Source: Megaustenia siamemsis
Lineage: Eukaryota > Mollusca > Gastropoda > Stylommatophora > Ariophantidae
Length of the DNA: 64,000 nt
Direction: 5' to 3'
Assembly: GCA_032433765.1 (NCBI GenBank)
Contig: JAVIAB010000051.1
Span: 152,424,114 to 152,488,113 of the forward strand
A program made the translations under genes and the position numbers. The stretch's first letter is position 1. The number at the start of each line of letters is the position of its first letter. Shown here in pieces: positions 44,331-56,225 of the stretch. The notes beneath the pieces are model-generated. The model did no database searches, had not been told where the DNA came from, and saw only the letters and a program-made list of their open reading frames with translations.

Positions 44331-47300
44331 ATGAAGAAAAGAAGAACAACAAGCAGCAGAAGAAGAAGAGGAGGAAGAAGACGTAGAGGAAGAAGAACAA
44401 GCAGAATAACAACAAGCAGAAAAAGAAGAAGAACAAGCAGAAGAAGAAAAAGGATAAGCAGAAGAAGAAGAAGAACAAGCAGAATAACAACAAGCAGAAG
44501 AAGAAAAAGGATAAGCAGAAGAAGAAGAAGAACAAGCAGAAGAAGAAGAGGAGGAAGAAGACGTAGAGGAAGAAGAACAAGCAGAATAACAACAAGCAGA
44601 AGAAGAAGAAGAACAAGCAGAAGAAGAAAAAGGATAAGCAGAAGAAGAAGAAGAACAAGCAGAAGAAGAAGAAGAACAAGAAGAAGAAGAAGAAGAACAA
44701 GCAGAAGAAGAAAAAGCAGAAGAAGAAGAAGAACAAGCAGAAGAAGAACAAGCAGAAGAAGAACAAGCAGAAGAAGAACAAGCAGAAGAAGAACAAGCAG
44801 AAGAAGAACAAGCAGAAGAAGAAGAAGAACAAGCAGAAGAAGAAGAAGAACAAGCAGAAGAAGAAGAAGAACAAGCAGAAGAAGAAGAAGAACAAGCAGA
44901 AGAAGAACAAGCAGAAGAAGAAGAAGAACAAGCAGAAGAAGAAGAAGAACAAGCAGAAGAAGAAGAAGAACAAGCAGAAGAAGAAGAAGAACAAGCAGAA
45001 GAAGAAGAAGAACAAGCAGAAGAAGACGAAGAACAAGCAGAAGAAGAAGAAGAACAAGCAGAAGAACAAGCAGAAGAAGACGAAGAACAAGCAGAAGAAG
45101 AAGAAGAACAAGCAGAAGAAGATGAAGAACAAGCAGAATAAGAAGAAGAACAAGCAGAAGAACAAGCAGAAGAACAAGCAGAAGAAGAACAAGCAGAAGA
45201 AGAACAAGCAGAAGAAGAAGAAGAACAAGCAGAAGAACAAGCAGAAGAAGAACAAGCAGAAGAAGAAGAAGAACAAGCAGAAGAACAAGCAGAAGAAGAA
45301 CAAGCAGAAGAACAAGCAGAAGAAGAAGAAGAACAAGCAGAAGAAGAAGAAGAACAAGCAGAAGAACAAGCAGAAGAAGAAGAAGAACAAGCAGAAGAAG
45401 AAGAAGAACAAGCAGAAGAACAAGCAGAAGAAGAAGAAGAACAAGAAGACGAACAAGAAAAAGAACAAGCAGAAGAACAAGCAGAAGAAGAACAAGCAGA
45501 AGAACAAGCAGAAAAAGAACAAGCAGAAGAAGAAGAAGAACAAGCAGAAGAACAAGCAGAAGAAGAAGAAGAAGAACAAGCAGAAGAAGAACAAGCAGAA
45601 GAACAAGCAGAAGAAGAAGAAGAACAAGAAGAAGAACAAGAAGAAGAACAAGCAGAAGAAGAACAAGCAGAAGAAGAACAAGAAGAAGAACAAGCAGAAG
45701 AACAAGCAGAAGAAGAAGAAGAACAAGAAGAAGAACAAGAAGAAGAACAAGCAGAAGAAGAACAAGCAGAAGAAGAAAAAGAACAAGCAGAAGAAGAAGA
45801 AGAACAAGCAGAAGAAGAAGAAGAACAAGCAGAAGAACAAGCAGAAGAAGAACAAGCAGAAGAAGAAGAAGAACAAGCAGAAGAACAAGCAGAAGAAGAA
45901 CAAGCAGAAGAACAAGCAGAAGAAGAACAAGCAGAAGAAGAAGAAGAAGAACAAGCAGAAGAACAAGCAGAAGAAGAAGAACAAGAAGAAGAACAAGAAG
46001 AAGAACAAGAAGAAGAAGAACAAGAACAAAAAGAAGAAAAGAAGAACAAGCAGAAAAAGAACAAGAACAAGAAGAAAAAGAAGAAGAAGAAGAACAAGCA
46101 GAAGAAGAGGAAGAACAAGCAGCAGAAGAAGAAGAACAAGCAGAAGAAGAGGAAGAATAAGCAGAAGAAGAAGAAGAAGAACAAGCAGAAGAAGAGGAAG
46201 AACAAGCAGAAGAAGAAGAAGAACAAGCAGAAGAAGAGGAAGAACAAGCAGAAGAAGAAGAAGAACAAGCAGAAGAAGAAGCAGAACAAGAAGAAGAAGA
46301 AGAAGAAGAAGAAGAACAAGCAGAAGAAGAAGAACAAGCAGAAGAAGAAGAACAAGAACAAGAAGATGAAAAGGAAAGACAAGCAGAAGAAGAAGAAGAC
46401 GAAGAACAAGCAGAAGAAGAAGAAGAAGAAGAAGAAGAAGAAGAAGAAGAAGAAGAGGAAGAACAAGCAGAAGAAGAAGAAGACGAAGAAGAAGAAGAAC
46501 AATCAGAAGAGCAAACAGAAGAAGAGGAACCTGCAGCAGAAGAAGAAGAATAACAAACAGAAGAAGAAAAAGACGAAGAACAAGCAGAAGAAGAAGAACA
46601 ACAAGCAGAAGAAGAGGAAGAACAAGCAGAGAAGAGGAAGAACAAGCAGAAGAAGAGGAAGAACAAGCAGAAGAAGTAGAAGAACAAGCAGAAGAAGTAG
46701 AAGAACAAGAGGCAGAAGAAGAAGAACAAGCAGAAGAAGAGGAACAAGCAGAAGAAGAGGAAGAACAAGCAGACGAAGAAGAACAAGAACAAGCAGAAGA
46801 AGAAGAAGAAGAACAAGAAGAAGAAGAAGAAGAACAAGCAGAAGAAGAGGAAGAACAAGCAGAAGAAGAACAAGAAGAAGAAGAAGATGAAGAAGAACAA
46901 GCAGAAGAAGAGGAAGAACAAGCAGAAGAAGAACAAGAAGAAGAAGAAGATGAAGAAGAACAAGCAGAAGAAGAAGAAGAACAAGCAGAAGAAGAACAAG
47001 AAGAAGAAGAAGATGAAGAAGAACAAGCAGAAGAAGAGGAAGAACAAGCAGAAGAAGAACAAGAGAAGAAGAAGATGAAGAAAAACAAGCAGAAGAAGAA
47101 GAAGAACAAGCAGAAGAAGAAGAAGAACAAGCAGAAGAACAAGAACAAGAAAAAGTAGAAGATGAAGAACAAGCAGAAGAAGAACAAGCAGAAGAACAAG
47201 CAGAAGAAGAAGAACAAGCAGAAGAAGAACAAGCAGAAGAAGAAGAACAACAAGCAGAAGAAGAGGAACAAGCAGAAGAAGAGGAACAAGCAGAAGAAGA

Positions 47301-50300
47301 AGAAGAACAAACAGAAGAAGAAGAAGAACAAGCAGAAGAAGAAGAACAAGCACAAGAAGAAGAACAAGCAGAAGAGGAAGAACAAGCACAAGAAGAAAAG
47401 GAAAGACAAGCAGAAGAAGAAGACGAAGAACAAGCAGAAGAAGAAGAAGAAGAAGAAGAAGAAGAGAAGAACTAGCAGAAGAAGAAGAAGACGAAGAAGA
47501 AGAAGAACAATCAGAAGAGGAAACAGAAGAAGAAGAACCTGCAGCAGAAGAAGAAGAATAACAAGCAGAAGAAGAAAAGACGAAGAACAAGCAGAAGAAG
47601 AGGAAGAACAAGCAGAAGAAGAGGAAGAACAAGCAGAGAAGAGGAAGAACAAGCAGAAGAAGAGGAAGAACAAGCAGAAGAAGAGGAAGAACAAGCAGAA
47701 GAAGAAGAAGAACAAGAGGCAGAAGAAGAAGAACAAGCAGAAGAAGAAGAAAAAGCAGAAGAAGAGGAAGAACAAGCAGAAGAAGAAGAAAAAGCAGAAG
47801 AAGAGGAAGAACAGGCAGAAGAAGAAGAAAAAGAAGAACAAGAACAAGAAGAAGAAGAAGAAGAAGAACAAGCAGAAGAAGGGGAAGAACAAGCAGAAGA
47901 AGAACAAGAAGAAGAAGAAGAAGATGAAGAAGAACAAGCAGAAGAATAAGAAGAACAAGCAGAAGAACAAGAACAAGAAAAAGTAGAAGAAGAAGAAGAA
48001 CAAGCAGAAGAAGAACAAGCAGAAGAACAAGCAGAAGAACAAGCAGAAGAAGAAGCAGAAGAAGAAGAAGAACAAGCAGAAGAAGAAGAAGAAGAACAAG
48101 CAGAAGAAGAAGAAGAAGAAGAAGAAGAACAAGAAGAAGCAGAAGAAGAAGAAGAAGAAGCAGAAGAAGAAGAACAAGCAGAAGAAGAAGAAGAAGAACA
48201 AGCAGAAGAAGAAGAAGAAGAACAAGCAGAAGAAGAAGAACAAGCAGAAGAAGAACAAGCAGAAGAAGAAGAACAAGCAGAAGAAGAAGAACAAGCAGAA
48301 GAAGAAGAACAAGCAGAAGAAGAAGAAGAACAAGCAGCAGAAGAAGAAGCAGCAGAAGAAGAAGAACAAGCAGCAGAAGAAGAACAAGCAGAAGAAGAAG
48401 AAGCAGCAGAGGAAGAAGAACAAGCAGAAGAAGAAGAACAAGCAGCAGAAGAAGAACAAGCAGAAGAAGAAGAAGCAGCAGAGGAAGAAGAACAAGCAGA
48501 AGAAGAAGAACAAGCAGAAGAAGAAGAACAAGCAGAAGAAGAAGAAGCAGCGGAAGAAGAAGAACAAGCAGCAGAAGAAGAAGCAGCAGAAGAAGAAGAA
48601 CAAGCAGCAGAAGAAGAAGAACAAGCAGAAGAAGAAGAACAAGCTGCAGAAGAAGAACAAGCAGAAGAAGAAGAACAAGCAGCAGAAGAAGAATAAGCAG
48701 AAGAAGAAGAACAAGCAGCAGAAGAAGAACAAGCAGCAGAAGAAGAACAAGCAGCAGAAGAAGAACAAGCAGCAGAAGAAGAACAAGCAGCAGAAGAAGA
48801 ACAAGCAGAAGAAGAAGAAGAACAAGCAGAAGAAGAAGAAGAACAAGCAGAAGAACAAGAACAAGAAAAAGTAGAAGATGAAGAACAAGCAGAAGAAGAA
48901 CAAGCAGAAGAACAAGCAGAAGAAGAAGAACAAGCAGAAGAAGAACAAGCAGAAGAAGAAGAACAACAAGCAGAAGAAGAGGAACAAGCAGAAGAAGAGG
49001 AACAAGCAGAAGAAGAAGAAGAACAAACAGAAGAAGAAGAAGAACAAGCAGAAGAAGAAGAACAAGCACAAGAAGAAGAACAAGCAGAAGAGGAAGAACA
49101 AGCACAAGAAGAAGAAAAGGAAAGACAAGCAGAAGAAGAAGACGAAGAACAAGCAGAAGAAGAAGAAGAAGAAGAAGAAGAAGAAGAGGAGGAAGAACTA
49201 GCAGAAGAAGAAGAAGACGAAGAAGAAGAAGAACAATCAGAAGAGGAAACAGAAGAAGAAGAACCTGCAGCAGAAGAAGAAGAATAACAAGCAGAAGAAG
49301 AAAAAGACGAAGAACAAGCAGAAGAAGAGGAAGAACAAGCAGAAGAAGAGGAAGAACAAGCAGAGAAGAGGAAGAACAAGCAGAAGAAGAGGAAGAACAA
49401 GCAGAAGAAGAGGAAGAACAAGCAGAAGAAGAAGAAGAACAAGAGGCAGAAGAAGAAGAACAAGCAGAAGAAGAAGAAAAAGCAGAAGAAGAGGAAGAAC
49501 AAGCAGAAGAAGAAGAAAAAGCAGAAGAAGAGGAAGAACAGGAGAAGAAGAAGAAAAAGAAGAACAAGAACAAGAAGAAGAAGAAGATGAAGAACAAGCA
49601 GAAGAAGGGGAAGAACAAGCAGAAGAAGAACAAGAAGAAGAAGAAGAAGATGAAGAAGAACAAGCAGAAGAATAAGAAGAACAAGCAGAAGAACAAGAAC
49701 AAGAAAAGTAGAAGAAGAAGAAGAACAAGCAGAAGAAGAACAAGCAGAAGAACAAGCAGAAGAACAAGCAGAAGAAGAAGCAGAAGAAGAAGAAGAAGAA
49801 CAAGCAGAAGAAGAAGAAGAAGAACAAGCAGAAGAAGAAGAAGAAGAAGAAGAAGAAGAAGAAAGAAGAAGAACAGAAGAAGCAGAAGAAGAAGAAGAAG
49901 AGAAGAAGAAGAAGAAGAAGAACAAGCAGAAGAAGAAGAAGAAGAACAAGCAGAAGAAGAAGAAGAAGAACAACCAGAAGAAGAAGAAGAAGAACAAGCA
50001 GAAGAAGAACAAGCAGAAGAAGAAGAACAAGCAGAAGAAGAAGAAGCAGCAGAGGAAGAAGAACAAGCAGAAGAAGAAGAACAAGCAGCAGAAGAAGAAC
50101 AAGCAGAAGAAGAAGAAGCAGCAGAGGAAGAAGAACAAGCAGAAGAAGAAGAACAAGCAGAAGAAGAAGAACAAGCAGAAGAAGAAGAAGCAGCAGAAGA
50201 AGAAGCAGCAGAAGAAGAAGAACAAGCAGCAGAAGAAGAAGAACAAGCAGAAGAAGAAGAACAAGCAGCAGAAGAAGAACAAGCAGAAGAAGAAGAACAA

Positions 50301-50560
50301 GCAGCAGAAGAAGAATAAGCAGAAGAAGAAGAACAAGCAGCAGAAGAAGAACAAGCAGCAGAAGAAGAACAAGCAGCAGAAGAAGAACAAGCAGCAGAAG
50401 AAGAACAAGCAGAAGAAGAAGAACAAGCAGCAGAAGAAGAAGAACAAGCTGAAGAATAAGAAGAATAAACAGAAGAAGAAGAACAACAACAAGCAGAAGA
50501 AGAAGAACAGCAGAAGAAGAAGAACAAACAGAAGAAGAAGAAAAAGAAGAAACTACTGTT
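44331..50560. repeat. 6.2-kb GAA/CAA/GCA purine-biased array
   Basis: Built almost wholly from the words GAAGAAGAA, GAACAAGCAGAA and variants (GAGGAAGAA, GCAGCAGAA, GAAGAAAAAG). The plus strand has essentially no T over kilobases. None of the common words gives a stop in any minus-strand frame and few do in any plus-strand frame. Hence open frames of up to 2,104 codons on the minus strand (Ser/Cys/Ala, Leu/Val or Phe/Cys by phase) and of Glu/Gln/Ala, Lys/Asn/Gln or Arg/Thr/Ser on the plus strand. The Glu-rich plus phase resembles a low-complexity protein, but it is repeatedly interrupted by TAA and shifts phase, so I do not call a gene. Confidence 0.96.
47155..50460. repeat. 1.72-kb tandem duplication inside the purine array
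   Basis: Landmarks recur in the same order: GTAGAAGATGAAGAACAAGC at 47155 and 48871 (offset 1,716), and GGGGAAGAACAAGC at 47881 and 49607 (offset 1,726). The CAATCAGAAGAGGAAAC and GAACCTGCAGCAG blocks and the CAAGCAGCAGAAGAAG-rich segment also repeat. A partial third copy of the block with GAACCTGCAGCAG lies at about 46,330-46,900. The small change in offset means a few indels since duplication. Confidence 0.85.
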
Positions 50561-51162
50561 CCTATAGAACTAAATTCTGCAATGAAAGTGTATAAGTATC
50601 TAGTCAACAAGTCCAATTAAAATGCCAAGTACAAATTCATGAAAACTTGACATAAATAGCATGCAAGTGTAACTAATTTATAAAAACAGTTTTTCTAATC
50701 AGGAATTATTCTGTTGCGAGGTTGACAAAGTAATCAGTTTTATCAACTTCAAAAAAAAAGTTCAAAGACATTCCCTAAACCATGGCCGCTCTAGGCAGAA
50801 TCCTAAGTGTAAACACGACCGTGCATGAAGAGTATCTCTTACAGTCGGAGTTGGAGGTGAAGGGGATCGCGCTAGCCTCGTATTTGTACTGCCTGTTACC
50901 GGAAATGGATTGCAAACAGTTTGGATAGAATTAAAATATCACATACAAACGAGCGCGCGCGCACACACACACACACACTATACGTGTATGCATGTCTAAG
51001 AAGATGAATGAACGGAACATAAATGGAGGCAAGAGCGGGAAATTGTGTCAATTGGAAGATGTGCGTGACGTGTATGGAGAAAAATGTGCTTGGGGATAAG
51101 AGCTTTCTCAGTTCTGGGAAGTGAAAGAGAGAAATAAGATGTACGCACATTATTGAGCATTG
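50561..51162. other. Unassigned sequence with a (GC)n(AC)n run
   Basis: No gene recognised. 50952-50979 is an alternating purine-pyrimidine run GCGCGCGC followed by ACACACAC. Confidence 0.55.
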
Positions 51163-52105
51163 TGATGTCTGTGTGTGTGGACGATGTCTGTGTGTGTGGG
51201 ACGATGTTTGTGTGTGCGGGACGATGTCTGTGTGTGTGGGACGATGTCTGTGTGTGCGGGACGATGTCTGTGTGTGCGGGACGATGTCTGTGTGTGTGGG
51301 ACGATGTCTGTGTGTGTGGGACGATGTCTGTGTGTGCGGGACGATGTCTGTGTGTGGGACGATGTCTGTGCGTATGGGATGATGTTTGTGTGTATGGGAT
51401 GATGTCTGTGTGTATGGGATGATGTCTGTGTGTGTGGGACGATGTTTGTGTGCATGGGACGATGTCTGTGCGTATGGGATGATGTCTGTGTGTATGGGAC
51501 GATGTCTGTGTATATGGGATGATGTCTGTGTGTATGGGACGATGTCTGTGTGTATGGGACGATGCCTGTGTGTATGGGACGATGTTTGTGTGTATGGGAC
51601 GATGTCTGTGTGTATGGGACGATGTTTGTGTGTATGGGATGATGTTTGTGTGTATGGGATGATGTTTGTGTGTATGTGACGATGTATGTGTGTATGGGAC
51701 GATGTTTGTGTGTATGGGATGATGTCTGTGTGTATGGGATGATGCCTGTGTGTGTGGGATGATTATTATGTGTATGAGATGATATCTATTTGTTTTGGAT
51801 GATGTCAATTTGTTTGAGATGATGTCTGTGTGTATTGGATAATGTCTGTGTATAGGAAATGATGTCTGTATATATATATATAAGATGATGTTTATATGTA
51901 TGGGATGATGTATATGTGTATGGGATGATGTCTGTGTGTATGTGATTATTTATATGTGTATGGGATGATGTCTGTATATATGAGATGATGTCTATATGTA
52001 TTGGATGATGTCTGTGTGTATGAGATGATGTCTATCTGTATGGGATTATGTCTTTGTGTATGAGATGACGTCTCTGTGTATGTGGTTATGTCTGTGTGTA
52101 TGTTG
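51163..52105. repeat. 20-bp minisatellite, about 47 copies
   Basis: Unit GATGTCTGTGTGTATGGGAC, with GTGTGGGAC copies on the left, GTATGGGAT copies in the middle and a degenerate right third (after about 51,760). Open frames on both strands arise because no unit word is a stop. Confidence 0.95.
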
Positions 52106-52204
52106 TCCTGTGTCGTCTCTCTCGCGAAATCTCAATGACAGGCCGCACGTTATCCCAGACCGGCCCACCCACGAGTAAATATAGCTGTGGTTTAAAGAGA
52201 ACAT

Positions 52205-52800
52205 TATTCTTGTTTCTTCATTTGCTTTTCAGTGTTGACGCAATGTCTGTTAGCCTCTGCTGCTGTTATGTTTCCTTATGTTCTTTATGTTTTCTTATGT
52301 TCCTAATATTCAATCAATCCATTTTTTTCGTGTTCGACCCTTAAGTATGCTGTTCTGGCAACGTTTATTAAAGGTTCATTTAGTTGTGTTTTGTTCTTTC
52401 TGTCTTATCATGCTGGAAAACCATTGTTTTTGTTGTTTCTTAATGTATTCTATGGAGGTAAGTATTCTTAGCTTTTTTTTCTCAGTTCTTCATTTCTGAT
52501 CATATCTCTCAGGCTGTTTCCTGTCATTCGTCTAGCACATTACATCTCAGAAGTGGTTATTTTACTTACTGTTCTTGAGTCTAGAGTCCAGGTTGCACAA
52601 CTTTAAGGTGAATATTGTGTAGTAGAGTGCTCTTTTTGTCTCTAGTGTTTTCCTTGTTGGACAAAAATGATGATAACTGTTCGATGATTTGACAAACTTT
52701 GTTGCATCTTGAGTCTATTTCTGCTGCTGGTGAATTCTTCTTTGTCACTAGACTTCCTAGATATTTAAATTCCTCCACTTCTTTTAGTTTTGTCTATCGT
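52205..52800 (-). pseudogene. LINE ORF2 C-terminal fragment (family 5), copy 1
   Basis: Minus strand reads EEFKYLGSLVTKKNSPAAEI then DSRCNKVCQIIEQLSSFLSN (about 52,775-52,650). This is the conserved block after the RT palm, followed by broken TxWTL and RRMTG-like blocks and a decayed C-terminus to about 52,205. It is co-linear with the copy at 53784-54375 and more decayed. Confidence 0.85.
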
Positions 52801-53097
52801 CTATTGTTAAGTTAATGTTCTGTTTTCCACGAGATCATATACGAAAAATGTAATTATTCTGACTCTCATTAGAATTAACTTGGTATGGTGCAGAAACATG
52901 GAAACTAAAAAAAAAAAAAATATAAAAGAAAACTGAAGAACTCTGAAATGTAGATTTGTAAAGAACCTGGTGGCTTGAAAAGAAAACAGTGAAGATTTGA
53001 AACAGTTGAAAGTGAGAAAAGGATTTCCCTTAGATAGAATTCGAACAAACAATCAAAACATTTTTAAACGCACAAAGAAACGCGATTAACAATGAAG
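52801..53097. other. Unassigned sequence
   Basis: AT-rich with an A-run near 52,907-52,921. Nothing recognised. Confidence 0.5.
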
Positions 53098-53452
53098 GAG
53101 TAATAGTAGTAGTAGTAGTAGAAATAGTAGTAGTAGTAATAGATGTAGTAGTAGTAGTAATAGTAGTAGTAGTGGTAGAAATAGTAGTAGTAGTAATAGT
53201 AATGGTAATTTTATAGTAGTAATAACAGTAGTAGTAGTAGTAGCAGTAGTAGTAGTAGTAGTAGTAATAGCAGTTGTAGTAGTAGTAATAGTAGTAGTAG
53301 TGGTAGAAATAGTAGTAGTAGTAATAGTAATGGTAAAAGTGATAGTAATAACAGTAGTAGTAGTTGTAGTAGTTGTAGTAATATTAGTAATAGTAATAGC
53401 AGTAGTATTAGTAGTAATAATAGTAGTAGTATTATTAGTAGTAGTAGTAGAA
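53098..53452. repeat. (TAG)n trinucleotide array
   Basis: About 355 bp of TAG words with AAATAG, TAATAG and TGGTAG interruptions. Two roughly 110-bp blocks containing GTGGTAGAAATAG are near-duplicates (about 53,172 and 53,299). It abuts the 3' end of a minus-strand LINE fragment. Confidence 0.95.
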
Positions 53453-53454
53453 AT

Positions 53455-53575
53455 CATCAGCATCGAGTGCCATCTCCGCAACGAAGGTTGTTTACCATGG
53501 ATTGCCATTCTACTCTGTTTCTTGTTTTGATGGTGCAGGCTGCTGCTCGCAATACTGAAAACGTCACATAGTTTG
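53455..53575 (-). pseudogene. LINE ORF2 extreme C-terminus (about 40 codons)
   Basis: Minus strand reads DHPNYVTFSVLRAAACTIKT, RNRVEWQSMVNNLRCGDGTR, C and two stops (TGATGA), followed immediately by the (TAC)n side of the trinucleotide array. The EWxxMVNNLRCGDGTR ending is a LINE-type C-terminus. Confidence 0.7.
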
Positions 53576-53783
53576 GGTGATCCCCCTTAGCGCTCAGACT
53601 TGAGTGATGTATGAGACAATGGCCATTATATATTCAAATACTGCTAATCTGGAAGGTACTACCAAATACTGTTTCAGCTCCTTTATGTGGAAGGTATTCG
53701 CGGTATGTGGCATGGTTAGCAGTTGTATTACCTAAGGTTTAATAACATTTAACATGGATTTCTTCTTCTTTTACTTTCCTTCC

Positions 53784-54375
53784 TCATCTGACTTTCAGCG
53801 TCGAGGGGAGATATAATTTGCGGTCTTTTGCTCTTCTGTTCGCCTCTGCTGCTGTTATGTTTGCTAGTGCTTCTAGTATTCCATCGGCCCATCTTTTTCG
53901 TGGTCGACCCTTGAGTCTGGTGTTCTCACAACGTTTTTTGAAGACTCTTTGTGTTGTGTTTTGTTCTTTCTGCCTTGTCACGTGGCCAAACCATTTTATA
54001 TGTTGTTTCCTTATATATTCTATGGCGGGGCTATTCCTAGCTTTTTCTCAGTTCTTAATTTCTGATCTTATCTCTCAGACTGTTTCCTGTCATTCGTCTA
54101 ACACATTTCATCTCTGTAGAGGTTATTTTTCTTATTGTTCTTGCATCTATGGTCCAGGTCTGGCATTGGTAGCACAACGTTGGGATGAAGATTGTATTGT
54201 ATAGTGCTCGTTTTGCCTCCAGAGTTATTTCCTTGTTGAACAATAGTGGTGATAACTGTCCAATGATTTGACAAGCTTTGTTGCATCTTGATTCTATCTC
54301 TGCTGTTTGAGAATTATCGTTTGTCATTAGACTTCCTATGTATTTGAATTCCTCTACTTGTTTTAGTTGTCCAAC
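53784..54375 (-). pseudogene. LINE ORF2 C-terminal fragment (family 5), copy 2
   Basis: Minus strand, first block: EEFKYIGSLMTNDNSQTAEI, ESRCNKACQIIGQLSPLLFN, EAKRALYNTIFIPTLCYQCQ, TWTIDARTIRKITSTEMKCV, RRMTGNSLRDKIRN (54,345-54,055). After a shift, MTRQKEQNTTQRVFKKRCEN, RLKGRPRKRWADGILEALAN and RRAKDRKLYLPSTLKVR to a stop at 53784. Only one shift near 54,040 and a few stops separate it from an open C-terminal domain. Confidence 0.88.
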
Positions 54376-54800
54376 ATGGATTTAAACTATTTAAATACCG
54401 TAGTGAAGCACGTTTGTTTGATTTTTCCGTCCTATCTACCGTCAAAGACTTTGTCCACGAACAAGGCATGTAAAATAAATAGTATAAGAATCAAAAGTGC
54501 AAAAATCAACAGAAGTCATGGCAGTAACAGAGAAAAGCAAAGGTAAATGAATCAATGGATGACACAAGGATGCAAGCTTACCCTTGCGGGTTGTAGTTCT
54601 GCGTGTTTCAAAGTTCTATTTCAAATTTAGGCACACCTAAGATCTGTCTATACGTGATTTCGTAGTGAATGGCAAACCCTAAATGGCTGCTATGTATTTA
54701 CAGTTCTGCTTATGTAGCCACGTAACCCCTGTGACCAAGACTTTAATACATATCAGCTATTCAGGGGTTGCCATTCACTCATGCTGGAGACATGAATTGT
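54376..54800. other. Unassigned sequence
   Basis: No feature recognised. Confidence 0.5.
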
Positions 54801-54802
54801 GG

Positions 54803-55395
54803 ACAAACTATTAAAACATTCATTGAGAACCCGTGTCAATCATTGCCCTTTCATGTGACAAGCTTTTAAAGCATTGATTGAGAACCCGTGTCAATCATTG
54901 CCCCTTTCATGTGACAAGTTATTAAAGCATTGATTGAGAACCCGTGTCAATCATTGCCCGTTCATGTGAAAAACTATTAAAGCATTGATTGAGAATCCGT
55001 GTCAATCATTGCCCCGTTCATGTTAAAAGCTATTAAAGCATTGATTGAGAATCCGTGTCAATCATTGCCCCGTTCATGTTAAAAACTATTAAAGCATTCA
55101 TTGAGAATCCGTGTCAATCATTGCCCCGTTCATGTGACAAGTTATTAAAGCATTGATTGAGAATCCATTGCCCCGTTAATGTGACAAGCTATTAAAGCAT
55201 TGATTGAGAATTCATTGCCCCTTTCATGTGGCAAACTATTAAAGCATTGATTGAGAACCCATGTCAATCATTGCCCCTTTCATGTGACAAACTATTAAAG
55301 CATTGATTGAGAATCCGTGTCAGTCATTGCTCCTTTCATGTGACAAACCATTAAAGCATTGATTGAAAATCCGTGTCAGTCATTGCCCAGTTAAT
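54803..55395. repeat. About 56-bp minisatellite, about 10 copies
   Basis: Unit TATTAAAGCATTGATTGAGA, ATCCGTGTCAATCATTGCCC, CGTTCATGTGACAAGC, with two copies lacking about 14 bp (CGTGTCAATCATTG region). The sequence is unrelated to the 56-bp satellite at 17,874 despite the equal length. Confidence 0.93.
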
Positions 55396-55504
55396 TTGGA
55401 AAATGAAATCTCTTTGCCAGCGTAAGCTTCTTCAGTCTCAGTTCTCAGTTCTCACAAACTACAGAAGATATCGATGTCTCATAACACACAACAGATTTAT
55501 AACT

Positions 55505-55757
55505 TGTATGTTCTGTGTCAGTCATAATTTTGGGGCCATGTAATGAGAAGAGAACAACTGGAATATAGTGTAACAACTGGACAAATTTAGGGACGAAGAG
55601 ATAGAGTGAAGCAAAGAGGGAAAATACCAGACAGCTTAAGAGAATGGCTTGGCATAAGGTCAACAACAGAAATGATAAAGAACTGTCGAGATCGAAAGTT
55701 GTGGAGAGACATGATCACCTACGCCTGTAGGCCCGGTACTTGAGGATGATGATGATG
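55505..55757 (+). pseudogene. LINE ORF2 C-terminal fragment (family 1)
   Basis: Reads FGHVMRREQLEYSVTTGQI, stop, GRRDRVKQRGKIPDSLREWL, GIRSTTEMIKNCRDRKLWRD, MITYACRPGT and a stop, then a (GAT)n run. Near-complete copy of the last 80 codons with one in-frame stop. Confidence 0.88.
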
Positions 55758-56225
55758 TTCTGTGTGTTCAAGGCAACGCCATCTATATTAGTAAGGTCAG
55801 CAGGCGGAGAGAGAAATTCTAGAAAAATCTCAACAAACGTGACGTTTTCGTCATTCGAGCTATAGACGTCAGACGATATTCTACCCATAACCGTCCCTGG
55901 TCGCGAGATGAAAACTTCACAGAAAAGGGGTAATTCTTTTCTTCCCGCTGGTCTTACTACTATAGAAGGCAGTTGTTAGAAGCAAGCTGGAGAGACCGAC
56001 GAAATAATATGTCATTGGAAAATAGACGATCGCCATAATCATAATCTTGTGCCGTCTCAGCATCAATAATTGTCTACCATTGTGCATTATTTCGGTGTTT
56101 CTTTTGTCATTGTGGTATACGATGTTATAGGTTACCATTTCCCACATGTTTATGTCCATGTTAGCCTGAGATTGTTGTTACCTCTTTTACCTTGTATTTT
56201 TCCTTCCAAGTTATTTTTCAGTTTG
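55758..56225. other. Unassigned sequence
   Basis: No feature recognised. The 80-codon minus-strand frame (55917-56159) has no known motif. Confidence 0.5.

Noticed and set aside
44158..50527. Very long minus-strand open frames (up to 2,104 codons) and plus-strand Glu/Gln, Lys/Asn and Arg/Ser-rich frames
   Set aside because: The triplet words of the array contain no stop codon on the minus strand in any phase, so the length is expected from composition. The phase changes along the frame and no unique domain is present.
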